From Pseudomonas orientalis (GTDB taxonomy: Bacteria; Pseudomonadota; Gammaproteobacteria; Pseudomonadales; Pseudomonadaceae): DNA of 64,000 bases. Location of the stretch: the NCBI RefSeq assembly GCF_022807995.1, contig NZ_CP094351.1:4511501-4575500 (forward strand), read 5' to 3'. A program made the translations under genes and the position numbers. The notes under the pieces are model-generated. The model did no database searches. It saw nothing but the letters and a program-made list of their open reading frames with translations, and was not told where the DNA came from. Below are positions 15,752-24,435 of the stretch, piece after piece. Position 1 is the first letter of the stretch; the number at the start of each line of letters is the position of its first letter.

Positions 15752-17101
15752 ATGACTGACCTGCTGACACCCATCCAAGCCGCACTCGATCTACCGCACA
15801 CTCCGCTGACCCTGAACGAGCCCGGCGCCCTGCCCTCGGCCTTCGCCGTGACTGACCTGGCCGCCGCCAGCATTGGCGGCGCCGGCCAGGCCGTTGCCGA
15901 GTTGATCCAACAGTTGAGTGGGCGCTTGCCCGGCGTCAGCGTAGACCGTCGCCTCGCCTCGTTCTGGTTCTCCTCATCGATTCGCCCGCTGGGCTGGCAG
16001 GTGCCGCCGCTGTGGGACCCGATAGCCGGTGACTACGTCAGCGCCGACGGCTGGATTCGCCTGCACACCAATGCGCCCCATCACCGCGCCGCTGCTGAAC
16101 GGGTGCTGGGCAAGGTGACTGAACGCACACAAATGGCGCGTAACGTCGCCCAATGGAACGCCGCCGAACTGGAACAGGCGGTGGTCGACGAGGGTGGGTG
16201 TGCGGCGCAAATGCGCACCTGGCAAGCCTGGCAAAGTCACCCGCAAGGCCTGGCGGTAAACGCCGAGCCACTGATACAGCGGCAGGCCTTCGACACCACC
16301 GGCGACAACCCCTGGCCAGGCACTGCGGCCCGCCCGCTGGCAGGTCTCAAGGTGCTGGATTTGACCCGCGTCCTGGCCGGCCCCGTCGCCAGTCGTTTCC
16401 TCGCGGGCCTGGGCGCGAACGTATTGCGCATCGACTCGCCCACCTGGGACGAGCCCGGCGTGGTGCCGGAAATGACTCTGGGCAAGCGCTGCGCGCGTCT
16501 TGACCTGAAAAGCGCTGAAGGCCGGCAGGTCTTCGAAACGTTGCTCGCAGAGGCCGACATTCTGTTCCATGGTTACCGTGCCGATGCGTTGGAACAATTG
16601 GGCTATGCGGGCGACGCACTGCAACGCATCGCGCCGGGCCTGATCGACGTCAGCCTCAATGCCTACGGCTGGAGCGGCCCGTGGCGCAACCGACGCGGCT
16701 TTGACAGCCTGGTGCAGATGAGCAGCGGGATTGCCGAGGCCGGGATGGTCTGGAAGCGGGCGGACAGGCCATCGCCCCTGCCGGTGCAGGCGCTGGACCA
16801 CGCGACCGGGTATTTGATGGCGGCGAGCGCGATCCGGGCGCTGAGCGAACGCTTGAAGTCCGGGCGTGGTGGTTCGGCGCGGTTGTCGCTGGCACGTACC
16901 GCGAAGTTACTGGTGGATGCGGGGCAAGTGCCGGAGCAGCCGGCGTTGCGGGCCGAAGAAGCGGGTGATCAAGGCCTGCTGGTGGAGCAGACCGCCTGGG
17001 GCCAGGCGCATCGGCTGCTGGCGCCCCTGACCATCAGCGGCACGCCGTTGCAATGGGATTTGCCGGCTGGGGAATTGGGTTCACACCGGCCTCAGTGGTG
17101 A
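15752..17101 (+). CDS. Family III CoA-transferase (CaiB/BaiF)
   Basis: 449 residues from ATG 15752, which follows ACGGAGGGCC. The CaiB/BaiF core starts about residue 190 with LAGLKVLDLTRVLAGPVASR, FLAGLGANVLRIDSPTWDEP and GKRCARLDLKSAEGRQVF. The GFDSLVQMSSGIAEAG segment (D318) is in the region that carries the catalytic aspartate of this family. The N-terminal 190 residues form a second, diverged half (VDRRLASFWFSSSIRPLGW). It moves CoA between acyl-CoA and carboxylic acids; the substrate cannot be read from sequence. It is monocistronic here and converges on arcD2, with REP elements in between. Confidence 0.85.
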   Translation: MTDLLTPIQAALDLPHTPLTLNEPGALPSAFAVTDLAAASIGGAGQAVAELIQQLSGRLPGVSVDRRLASFWFSSSIRPLGWQVPPLWDPIAGDYVSADGWIRLHTNAPHHRAAAERVLGKVTERTQMARNVAQWNAAELEQAVVDEGGCAAQMRTWQAWQSHPQGLAVNAEPLIQRQAFDTTGDNPWPGTAARPLAGLKVLDLTRVLAGPVASRFLAGLGANVLRIDSPTWDEPGVVPEMTLGKRCARLDLKSAEGRQVFETLLAEADILFHGYRADALEQLGYAGDALQRIAPGLIDVSLNAYGWSGPWRNRRGFDSLVQMSSGIAEAGMVWKRADRPSPLPVQALDHATGYLMAASAIRALSERLKSGRGGSARLSLARTAKLLVDAGQVPEQPALRAEEAGDQGLLVEQTAWGQAHRLLAPLTISGTPLQWDLPAGELGSHRPQW

Positions 17102-17114
17102 CCTCAGAACCGCT

Positions 17115-17185
17115 ATCGGGGGCAAGCCCCCTCCCACTTTTGAATGTGTTCACAAATCAAATGTGGGAGGGGGCTTGCCCCCGAT
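17115..17185. repeat. Two REPs in tail-to-tail order
   Basis: The order is reversed relative to the REPINs: the reverse-complement REP comes first, then GTGGGAGGGGGCTTGCCCCC, with about 24 bases between. It lies between convergent genes and may serve as their terminator. Confidence 0.85.
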
Positions 17186-17209
17186 GAGGCCAGTACAGCC
17201 ACCGACCTC

Positions 17210-18637
17210 TCACAACGACAACACCCCACTGTACAGCCCATAGGCCGCCACCCCGGCACCTGCAACCACGCAGCCGAAAATGCCTTTTTCCACCGGGGTA
17301 AACAAGACCTGACCCTGCTCGCGCTTGGCCTGGGCGAACAGGATCACCCCGGGCGCGTAAAGCAGCGCCGACAGCAGCAGGTATTTCAGGCCGCCCGCAT
17401 ACAACAGCCACACCGCGTAAGCCAGGGCAATCAGGCCCACCAGCAAGTCCTTCATGCGCCGACGCTGGGCGCCTTCGTAGGTTTCCCCACGCCCGCTCAA
17501 CAGCACCGCATAGGCCGCCGACCACAGGTAAGGCACCAGAATCATCGACGATGCCAGGTAAATCAGGGTGGTGTAGGTACTGGCTGAAAACAGCGTGATC
17601 ACCAGGAACGCCTGGATCATCACGTTGGTCAGCCACAGCGCGTTGACGGGCACCTGGTTGGCATTTTCCTTCTTCAGGAACGCCGGCATGGTCTTGTCCT
17701 GGGCGGTGGCGTAGAGGATTTCGGCACACAGCAACGCCCATGACAGCAGCGCCCCCAGCAGCGAAACCGCCAGGCCAATGCTGATCAATATCGCTCCCCA
17801 GGGCCCGACGATATGTTCAAGCACCCCGGCCAGGGAAGGGTTTTGCAACTGTGCCAGTTCCGGCTGGCTCATGATCCCCAGGGACAGCACATTCACCAGC
17901 ACCAGCAGCGCCAGCACGCCGAGAAACCCGATCACGGTGGCCCGGCCCACGTCCGCGCGTTTCTCGGCCCGCGCCGAGTAGACGCTGGCGCCTTCAATGC
18001 CGATGAACACAAACACCGTGACCAGCATCATGTGGCGCACCTGGTCCGTCACACTGCCCATTTGCGGGTTGCCCAGGCCCCAGATATCGCGGCTGAAGAT
18101 ATCCGCCTTGAACGCCACCGCCGCAATCACGATAAACATCAGCAGCGGCACAATCTTCGCTACCGTAGTGATCTGGTTGATGAACGCCGCCTCCTTGATC
18201 CCGCGCATCACCAGAAAATGTACGGCCCACAGCAATACCGACGCACAGCCGATGGCCAACGGCGTATTGCCCTGGCCGAACGCCGGAAAGAAGTAGCCGA
18301 GGGTGCTGAACAGCAAGACGAAGTACCCGACATTGCCCATCCACGCGCTGATCCAGTAACCCCAGGCGGACGAGAAGCCCATGTAGTCGCCAAATCCGGC
18401 CTTGGCGTAGGCATACACCCCGGAATCCAGCTCGGGCTTGCGGTTGGCCAGGGTCTGGAACACAAAGGCCAGGGTCAGCATGCCGACCGCCGTGATGGCC
18501 CAGCCGATCAGCACGGCGCCCACGCCAGCCCGTGCGGCCATGTTCTGCGGCAGGGAAAAGATCCCACCGCCGATCATCGAACCCACCACCAGGGCGATCA
18601 GGGCACTGAGTCGAAGTTTCTGTGCGGGCTGGGACAT
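17210..18637 (-). CDS. arcD: Arginine/ornithine antiporter paralog
   Basis: 475 residues, twelve to thirteen hydrophobic segments, basic amino acid/polyamine antiporter (APA) family. The N-terminal signature LSALIALVVGSMIGGGIFSL and PQNMAARAGV, plus AFVFQTLANRKPELDSGVYA, are nearly the same as in the divergent arcD at 19039; the two proteins have the same length and are clearly close paralogs. It exchanges arginine for ornithine during arginine fermentation, or a related amino acid pair. It stands alone on the minus strand and shares a 401-bp control region with the arcDABC operon. The start has AGGAAC upstream. Confidence 0.85.
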   Translation of the reverse strand: MSQPAQKLRLSALIALVVGSMIGGGIFSLPQNMAARAGVGAVLIGWAITAVGMLTLAFVFQTLANRKPELDSGVYAYAKAGFGDYMGFSSAWGYWISAWMGNVGYFVLLFSTLGYFFPAFGQGNTPLAIGCASVLLWAVHFLVMRGIKEAAFINQITTVAKIVPLLMFIVIAAVAFKADIFSRDIWGLGNPQMGSVTDQVRHMMLVTVFVFIGIEGASVYSARAEKRADVGRATVIGFLGVLALLVLVNVLSLGIMSQPELAQLQNPSLAGVLEHIVGPWGAILISIGLAVSLLGALLSWALLCAEILYATAQDKTMPAFLKKENANQVPVNALWLTNVMIQAFLVITLFSASTYTTLIYLASSMILVPYLWSAAYAVLLSGRGETYEGAQRRRMKDLLVGLIALAYAVWLLYAGGLKYLLLSALLYAPGVILFAQAKREQGQVLFTPVEKGIFGCVVAGAGVAAYGLYSGVLSL

Positions 18638-19038
18638 TGAAGTTCCTCGGAATAAATTTTTTCAGCTGACACTGGGGCGCATTATTAATTCACTTAATAA
18701 GCGCAGTGCTTCATAACATATAGGCATGTAAACACAGGAAGTTTAGGCCTATTTAGAATTTAAATAAGGCGGCATGACGCAATCGTCAAACATTAATTAA
18801 AAAGTTTGCACATTCTCGAATAGGAACTAGCGTCATACAGCCACGCCAAACCGAATGATTAATCAGGAGGGAAGAAGCGCTCTGCAAAGCGCTTCTTCGG
18901 GATTTTCATCGTCCCACGAACTTCCCTCCCAAGTCATTAATTTACAATGGAATGTGCCAATGAAGTGATCTGAGTCAGCTGTTTGATCGGCGCACGGAAT
19001 TATTCTGTGATCTCTCTCTCCTGCATTGGAGTCACGCA
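18638..19038. other. 401-bp divergent control region between the two arcD genes
   Basis: AT-rich, with no gene. It contains the hairpin at 18871-18898, a TATTCT that could be the -10 of the arcDABC promoter (19001-19006), and TTGAT at 18983-18987. The latter matches only the first half of an Anr box (TTGAT-N4-ATCAA). Poly-AT segments (18730-18800) suit the opposite promoter. Confidence 0.5.
18871..18898. other. 11-bp hairpin in the arcD-arcD spacer
   Basis: GAAGAAGCGCT (18871-18881) pairs perfectly with 18888-18898 around CTGCAA, followed by GGGATTTT. It could end leftward transcripts or form part of the arcD1 leader. Confidence 0.55.
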
Positions 19039-20466
19039 ATGTCTGATTCACCCGGAAAACTAAGGCTTGGTGCGCTGGTTGCACTGGTCGTAGGCTCAAT
19101 GATCGGCGGCGGAATCTTCTCATTGCCGCAAAACATGGCCGCCAGTGCCGACGTGGGCGCGGTATTGATTGGCTGGGTGATTACCGCCATCGGCATGTTG
19201 ACCCTCGCATTCGTGTTCCAGACCCTCGCCAACCGCAAGCCGAACCTGGACGGCGGTGTCTACGCCTACGCCAAGGCCGGTTTCGGCGACTACATGGGTT
19301 TTTCGTCTGCCTGGGGTTACTGGATCAGTGCCTGGCTGGGCAACGTCGGTTACTTCGTGTTGCTGTTCAGCACCCTCGGTTACTTTTTCCCGATCTTTGG
19401 CGAAGGCAACACCCCGGCCGCCGTGATTGGCGCGTCGGTGTTGCTGTGGGCCGTGCATTTCCTGGTGCTGCGCGGGATCAAGGAAGCGGCGTTCATCAAC
19501 CTGGTGACCACCGTCGCCAAAGTGGTGCCATTGGTGCTGTTCGTGTTGATCGCCCTGTTCGCGTTCAAGCTGGACATCTTCACCGCTGACATCTGGGGCG
19601 TGAAAAACCCGGAACTGGGCAGTGTGATGAACCAGGTGCGCAACATGATGCTCGTCACCGTGTGGGTGTTCATCGGTATCGAGGGCGCCAGCATCTTCTC
19701 GTCCCGGGCGGAGAAACGCAGCGACGTCGGCAAGGCCACCGTGATCGGTTTTATCACCGTGCTGCTGTTCCTGATGCTGGTGAACGTGCTGTCCCTGGGG
19801 ATCATGACCCAGCCGGAACTGGCCAAGCTGCAGAACCCGTCGATGGCCGCCGTGCTGGAGCATGTGGTGGGCCACTGGGGCGCGGTGTTGATCAGCGTCG
19901 GCTTGATCATTTCGCTGCTCGGTGCGTTGCTGTCGTGGGTGCTGCTGTGCGCGGAAATCATGTTCGCCGCCGCCAAGGACCACACCATGCCGGAGTTCCT
20001 GCGCCGCGAAAACGCCAATCATGTGCCGGTCAACGCCCTGTGGCTGACCAACGCGATGGTGCAACTGTTCCTGGTGATCACGCTGTTTTCCGCCAGCACC
20101 TACCTGTCCCTGATCTACCTCGCCACCTCGATGATCCTGGTGCCCTACCTCTGGTCGGCGGCCTACGCCCTGCTGTTGGCGGTACGCGGCGAAACCTACG
20201 AAAACGCCCTCAAAGAACGCAAGAAAGACCTGTTCATCGGCGCCGTGGCCCTGATCTATGCGATCTGGCTGCTCTACGCCGGCGGCACCAAATACCTGCT
20301 GCTGTCCGCCCTGCTCTACGCCCCCGGCGCGATCCTGTTCGCCAAGGCCAAGCGTGAACTGGGCAAACCGATATTCACCAACGTCGAGAAGCTGATTTTC
20401 GCCGCAGTGGTCATTGGCGCCCTGGTGGCGGCTTATGGGCTCTACGACGGCTTCCTGACTCTGTAA
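19039..20466 (+). CDS. arcD: Arginine/ornithine antiporter ArcD
   Basis: 475 residues from ATG 19039 (GGAG at about -12). Same APA-family transporter as the divergent paralog, with LGALVALVVGSMIGGGIFSL and the conserved FVFIGIEGASIFSSRAEKRS segment. It is the first gene of arcD-arcA-arcB-arcC, the standard Pseudomonas order, and imports arginine while exporting ornithine so that the deiminase pathway can make ATP under oxygen limitation. The next gene arcA starts 25 bases after its stop. Confidence 0.95.
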   Translation: MSDSPGKLRLGALVALVVGSMIGGGIFSLPQNMAASADVGAVLIGWVITAIGMLTLAFVFQTLANRKPNLDGGVYAYAKAGFGDYMGFSSAWGYWISAWLGNVGYFVLLFSTLGYFFPIFGEGNTPAAVIGASVLLWAVHFLVLRGIKEAAFINLVTTVAKVVPLVLFVLIALFAFKLDIFTADIWGVKNPELGSVMNQVRNMMLVTVWVFIGIEGASIFSSRAEKRSDVGKATVIGFITVLLFLMLVNVLSLGIMTQPELAKLQNPSMAAVLEHVVGHWGAVLISVGLIISLLGALLSWVLLCAEIMFAAAKDHTMPEFLRRENANHVPVNALWLTNAMVQLFLVITLFSASTYLSLIYLATSMILVPYLWSAAYALLLAVRGETYENALKERKKDLFIGAVALIYAIWLLYAGGTKYLLLSALLYAPGAILFAKAKRELGKPIFTNVEKLIFAAVVIGALVAAYGLYDGFLTL

Positions 20467-20491
20467 CTGCATGTTCACTGGAGGATCTGTA

Positions 20492-21748
20492 ATGACCACG
20501 GAAAAAGCTAAGTACGGCGTCCATTCCGAAGCCGGCAAACTGCGCAAAGTCATGGTGTGCTCCCCAGGCTTGGCCCACCAGCGGCTGACCCCCAACAACT
20601 GCGACGAGCTGCTGTTCGATGACGTGCTCTGGGTGGCCCAGGCCAAGCGCGACCACTTCGACTTCGTGACCAAGATGCGCGAGCGGGACATTGATGTGCT
20701 GGAAATGCACAACCTGCTGACCGACATCGTCGCCATTCCCGAAGCCCTGGACTGGATCCTGGCGCGCAAGATCACCGCCAATACGGTGGGCGTGGGCCTC
20801 GCCGATGAAGTCAGCTCATGGCTGCGCAGCCTGGAGCCGCGCAAGATCACCGAGTTCCTGATCGGTGGCGTGTCGGCCGATGATTTGCCGAGCAGCTTCG
20901 GCGGCAGGACCATCGAGATGTTCCGCGACTTCCTCGGCCACGCCAGTTTCATCCTGCCACCGCTGCCCAATACCCAGTTCACCCGCGACACCACCTGCTG
21001 GATCTACGGCGGCGTGACGCTCAACCCGATGTACTGGCCGGCGCGACGCCAGGAAACCCTGCTGACCAGCGCCATCTATAAATTCCACCCGGAATTCACC
21101 AACGCCGACTTCCAGATCTGGTACGGCGACCCCGACCAGGAACACGGCGCTGCCACGCTCGAGGGCGGTGACGTGATGCCAATTGGCAACGGCGTGGTGT
21201 TGATCGGCATGGGTGAGCGCTCGTCGCACCAGGCCATCGGCCAACTGGCGCGCAACCTGTTCAAGAACAAGGCAGTCGAGAAGGTCATCGTGGCCGGCCT
21301 GCCCAAATCCCGCGCCGCAATGCACCTGGACACCGTGTTCAGCTTCTGCGACCGCGACCTGGTCACCGTCTTCCCCGAAGTGGTCAACCAGATCGTGCCC
21401 TTCACCCTGCGCCCTGACGAGAGCAAGCCCCACGGTATCGATATCCAGCGCGAGACCACCCACTTCCTCGACACCGTCGCCGCCGCCCTCAACCTCAAGG
21501 CGCTGCGCGTGGTCGAGACCGGTGGCAACAGCTTCGCCGCCGAACGCGAGCAGTGGGACGACGGCAACAACGTGGTGGCCGTGGAACCGGGCGTGGTCAT
21601 CGGCTACGACCGCAACACCTACACCAACACCCTGCTGCGCAAGGCCGGGGTGGAAGTCATCACCATCAGCGCCGGTGAACTCGGCCGAGGCCGTGGCGGC
21701 GGCCACTGCATGACCTGCCCGATCATCCGCGACCCTATCGACTATTAA
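20492..21748 (+). CDS. arcA: Arginine deiminase
   Basis: 418 residues from ATG 20492 (GGAGGATCT upstream), which is the P. aeruginosa length. The catalytic cysteine is C406 in GGGHCMTCPI; other active-site motifs are FTRDTTCWIYGG, LEGGDVMPIGNG and MHLDTVFSFCD. It hydrolyses arginine to citrulline and ammonia in the cytoplasm, the first step of the arginine deiminase pathway. ArcB starts 12 bases later. Confidence 0.97.
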   Translation: MTTEKAKYGVHSEAGKLRKVMVCSPGLAHQRLTPNNCDELLFDDVLWVAQAKRDHFDFVTKMRERDIDVLEMHNLLTDIVAIPEALDWILARKITANTVGVGLADEVSSWLRSLEPRKITEFLIGGVSADDLPSSFGGRTIEMFRDFLGHASFILPPLPNTQFTRDTTCWIYGGVTLNPMYWPARRQETLLTSAIYKFHPEFTNADFQIWYGDPDQEHGAATLEGGDVMPIGNGVVLIGMGERSSHQAIGQLARNLFKNKAVEKVIVAGLPKSRAAMHLDTVFSFCDRDLVTVFPEVVNQIVPFTLRPDESKPHGIDIQRETTHFLDTVAAALNLKALRVVETGGNSFAAEREQWDDGNNVVAVEPGVVIGYDRNTYTNTLLRKAGVEVITISAGELGRGRGGGHCMTCPIIRDPIDY

Positions 21749-21760
21749 GGAGACTTCATC

Positions 21761-22771
21761 ATGGCTTTCAATATGCGCAACCGCAGCCTGCTGTCGCTGA
21801 TGCACCACACCACCCGCGAGCTGAACTACCTGCTGGACCTGTCCCGCGACCTCAAGCGCGCCAAATACACCGGCACCGAGCGCCCGCACCTCAAAGGCAA
21901 GAACATCGCGCTGATCTTCGAAAAAACCTCGACCCGCACCCGTTGCGCGTTCGAAGTGGCGGCCCACGACCAGGGCGCCCACGTCACCTACATCGACCCG
22001 GTGTCGTCGCAGATCGGCCACAAGGAAAGCATGAAGGACACCGCCCGCGTACTCGGGCGCATGTTCGACGCCATCGAGTACCGTGGCTTTGCGCAGGAAA
22101 TTGTCGAAGAGCTGGCCAAGTTCGCCGGCGTGCCGGTGTTCAACGGCCTCACCGCCGAATTCCACCCCACGCAAATGATCGCCGACACCCTGACCATGCG
22201 CGAACACAGCGACAAGCCGCTGCATGACATCAGCTACGCCTACCTTGGGGACGCGCGCTACAACATGGGCAATTCGCTGCTGATGATCGGTGCCAAGCTG
22301 GGCATGGACGTGCGCATCGGCGCGCCAAAAGCGCTGTGGCCCCACGACGACTTCATCAAGCAGTGCCAGGCCTTTGCTGAAGAAAGCGGCGCACGCATCA
22401 CCATCACCGAAGACCCAGCCGAGGCGGTCAAGGGCGTGGACTTCATCCACACCGATATCTGGGTGTCCATGGGCGAGCCGGTGGAAGCCTGGGACGAGCG
22501 TATCGAGCAACTGCTGCCGTACCAGGTCAACGCCAAGATGATGAAGGCCTCGGGCAACCCACGGGTGAAGTTCATGCACTGCCTGCCGGCGTTCCACAAC
22601 AGCGAAACCAAGGTCGGCAAAGACATCGCCGCGCGTTATCCACACCTGGCCAATGGCGTGGAAGTGACCGAGGAAGTCTTCGAATCGCCGGCCAACATCG
22701 CCTTTGAGCAGGCGGAAAACCGCATGCACACCATCAAGGCGATCCTGGTGTCAGCGCTGGCGGATATCTGA
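21761..22771 (+). CDS. arcB: Catabolic ornithine carbamoyltransferase
   Basis: 336 residues. The carbamoyl-phosphate motif is EKTSTRTRCAFEVA (STRT at 57-60), and the ornithine-side motif MHCLPAFHN is near residue 270. The length and the HKESMKDTARVLGRMFDAIE segment match the catabolic enzyme, which runs in the citrulline-to-carbamoyl-phosphate direction. It forms large oligomers in P. aeruginosa. It starts 12 bases after arcA. A REPIN of about 90 bases separates it from arcC, so expression of arcC may differ from that of arcA and arcB. Confidence 0.96.
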   Translation: MAFNMRNRSLLSLMHHTTRELNYLLDLSRDLKRAKYTGTERPHLKGKNIALIFEKTSTRTRCAFEVAAHDQGAHVTYIDPVSSQIGHKESMKDTARVLGRMFDAIEYRGFAQEIVEELAKFAGVPVFNGLTAEFHPTQMIADTLTMREHSDKPLHDISYAYLGDARYNMGNSLLMIGAKLGMDVRIGAPKALWPHDDFIKQCQAFAEESGARITITEDPAEAVKGVDFIHTDIWVSMGEPVEAWDERIEQLLPYQVNAKMMKASGNPRVKFMHCLPAFHNSETKVGKDIAARYPHLANGVEVTEEVFESPANIAFEQAENRMHTIKAILVSALADI

Positions 22772-22807
22772 TTTCTACACAGCTTCTACGGTAGGAACAG
22801 GGTCAAA

Positions 22808-22898
22808 ATGTGGGAGGGGGCTTGCCCCCGATGGCGGTGCCTCAGGGACAGATTTTTCGACTGACACACTGCTATCGGGGGCAAGCCCCCTCCCACAT
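22808..22898. repeat. REPIN, family A, inside the arc operon
   Basis: Head-to-head REP pair between arcB and arcC, both arms intact. Such hairpins can protect upstream mRNA or reduce downstream expression. Confidence 0.9.
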
Positions 22899-22942
22899 TC
22901 AGACCAGTGTTCACAACGATGGATTTCAGAAGGACATTTTCT

Positions 22943-23872
22943 ATGCGCATCGTCGTAGCCCTGGGCGGCAACGCCCTCCTGCGCCGTGGTGAACCCATGA
23001 CCGCGGACAACCAACGCGCCAATATCCGCATCGCCACCGAACAGATCGCCAAGATCCACGCCGGCAACGAGCTGGTGATCGCCCACGGCAATGGCCCGCA
23101 AGTCGGCCTGCTGTCGTTGCAGGCGGCGGCCTACACCAGCGTTTCGCCTTACCCGCTGGACGTGCTGGGCGCCGAAACCGAAGGCATGATCGGCTACATC
23201 ATCGAACAGGAACTGGGCAACCTGCTGGACTTCGAAGTGCCCTTCGCCACCCTGCTGACCCAGGTAGAAGTTGACGCCAAGGACCCGGCCTTCCAGGACC
23301 CTACCAAGCCCATCGGCCCGGTGTACACCAAGGCCGAAGCCGAGAAACTCGCCGCCGAAAAAGGCTGGGCGATTGCTCCGGATGGCGACAAATACCGGCG
23401 TGTGGTGGCCAGCCCCCGCCCGAAACGCATCTTCGAAATCCGCCCGATCAAATGGCTGCTGGAGAAAAAGGCCATCGTGATTTGCGCCGGCGGCGGCGGC
23501 ATCCCGACGATGTATGACGAAGACGGCAAGCTCAAAGGCATTGAAGCGGTGATCGACAAGGACCTGTGTTCCTCCTTGCTCGCCGCGCAACTGGACGCCG
23601 ATCTGCTGGTGATCGCCACCGACGTCAACGCCGCATTCGTCGACTTCGGCAAGCCCACCCAGAAGGCCATCAGCCAGGCTCATCCGGACGCCATGGAACA
23701 ACTGGGCTTCGCCGCCGGCTCCATGGGCCCCAAGGTGCAAGCCGCCTGCGAGTTCGCCCGCCAGACTGGCAAAACCGCGGTGATCGGTTCACTCTCGGAC
23801 ATCGAAGCCATCGTCCAGGGCCACGCCGGCACGCGCATCAGCACGGCGACACCTGGCATCACCTATCTGTGA
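22943..23872 (+). CDS. arcC: Carbamate kinase
   Basis: 309 residues from ATG 22943 (AGAAGGACATTTTCT upstream). The family start is MRIVVALGGNALLRRGEPMT. Other signatures are ELVIAHGNGPQVGLLSLQAA, WLLEKKAIVICAGGGGIPT and LIVIATDV-like LLVIATDVNAAFVDFG. It transfers phosphate from carbamoyl phosphate to ADP, giving the ATP yield of arginine fermentation. The DUF5064 gene follows after 18 bases with its own strong ribosome site. Confidence 0.96.
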   Translation: MRIVVALGGNALLRRGEPMTADNQRANIRIATEQIAKIHAGNELVIAHGNGPQVGLLSLQAAAYTSVSPYPLDVLGAETEGMIGYIIEQELGNLLDFEVPFATLLTQVEVDAKDPAFQDPTKPIGPVYTKAEAEKLAAEKGWAIAPDGDKYRRVVASPRPKRIFEIRPIKWLLEKKAIVICAGGGGIPTMYDEDGKLKGIEAVIDKDLCSSLLAAQLDADLLVIATDVNAAFVDFGKPTQKAISQAHPDAMEQLGFAAGSMGPKVQAACEFARQTGKTAVIGSLSDIEAIVQGHAGTRISTATPGITYL

Positions 23873-23890
23873 AGTAGAGGAGATTTGCCT

Positions 23891-24253
23891 ATGGCTACCT
23901 TTGAACCGGGACACTTGCACGTCGAACGTCACGCACTCAACGAGCATGACTACAGCTACAACCTGCACATCGACTATGAAGTCAGCCAGGACCCCAGGGA
24001 AGGCAAGGGCATGCTGTTCAAGCTGCACGGTTCAGTGCAGGGCAAGGACCTCAAGGAAGAATTCTTCCTGCCCAAGGACCAGGCATTCGACTTTGCCCGT
24101 CATGCGATGAACATCGCGCAGAAATATGGCATGCCGAAGATGGCCGTGTTGAACGGCTCGATGCACAAGCAGTACGACTTGATGTTCGAAGATGTGCGGC
24201 ATCAGCTGGATGTGAAATCAGGCGATCCGGTCAAGCCCGAACACCTGCAATAA
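23891..24253 (+). CDS. DUF5064 family protein
   Basis: 120 residues from ATG 23891, which follows GAGGAGATTTGCC; ATG 23885 is too close to that site. The protein begins MATFEPGHLHVERHALNEHD and has alternating strands (YNLHIDYEVSQDP, MLFKLHGSVQGKDLKEEFFLP) then a helix (AFDFARHAMNIAQKYG). It matches what I know as DUF5064, a family largely confined to Pseudomonas. The function is unknown. It lies 18 bases behind arcC, so it is probably the last gene of the arc transcript. Confidence 0.8.
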   Translation: MATFEPGHLHVERHALNEHDYSYNLHIDYEVSQDPREGKGMLFKLHGSVQGKDLKEEFFLPKDQAFDFARHAMNIAQKYGMPKMAVLNGSMHKQYDLMFEDVRHQLDVKSGDPVKPEHLQ

Positions 24254-24280
24254 CACCTTGCACTGACACAACATTGTTCA

Positions 24281-24372
24281 AATGTGGGAGGGGGCTTGCC
24301 CCCGATAGCGGTGGATCAGTGACAGTTTTTTGGCTGACACACTGCTATCGGGGGCAAGCCCCCTCCCACATT
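24281..24372. repeat. REPIN, family A
   Basis: Intact head-to-head REP pair between the DUF5064 gene and gcsR. With the copy at 25966 it brackets gcsR. Confidence 0.9.
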
Positions 24373-24435
24373 TTTGATCTCCATCACCGCTCAGGCATAC
24401 TTGCCGCCTCTGCTCCCCAGAATTGCAATCGCCCC

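Noticed and set aside
18983..18996. Anr box for arcDABC (TTGAT-N4-ATCAA)
   Set aside because: Only the TTGAT half is present; the second half reads GCACG. I record it as a half-site but do not call an operator.
20816..22729. 637-codon open frame on the minus strand
   Set aside because: It is antisense to arcA and arcB, which are certain. High-GC third positions of real genes create long opposite-strand frames. The same applies to 19120-20994, 24391-25908, 26717-27961, 28133-29446 (minus) and to 35650-37350, 40360-41688, 45225-46970, 54064-55509, 57355-59178 (plus).
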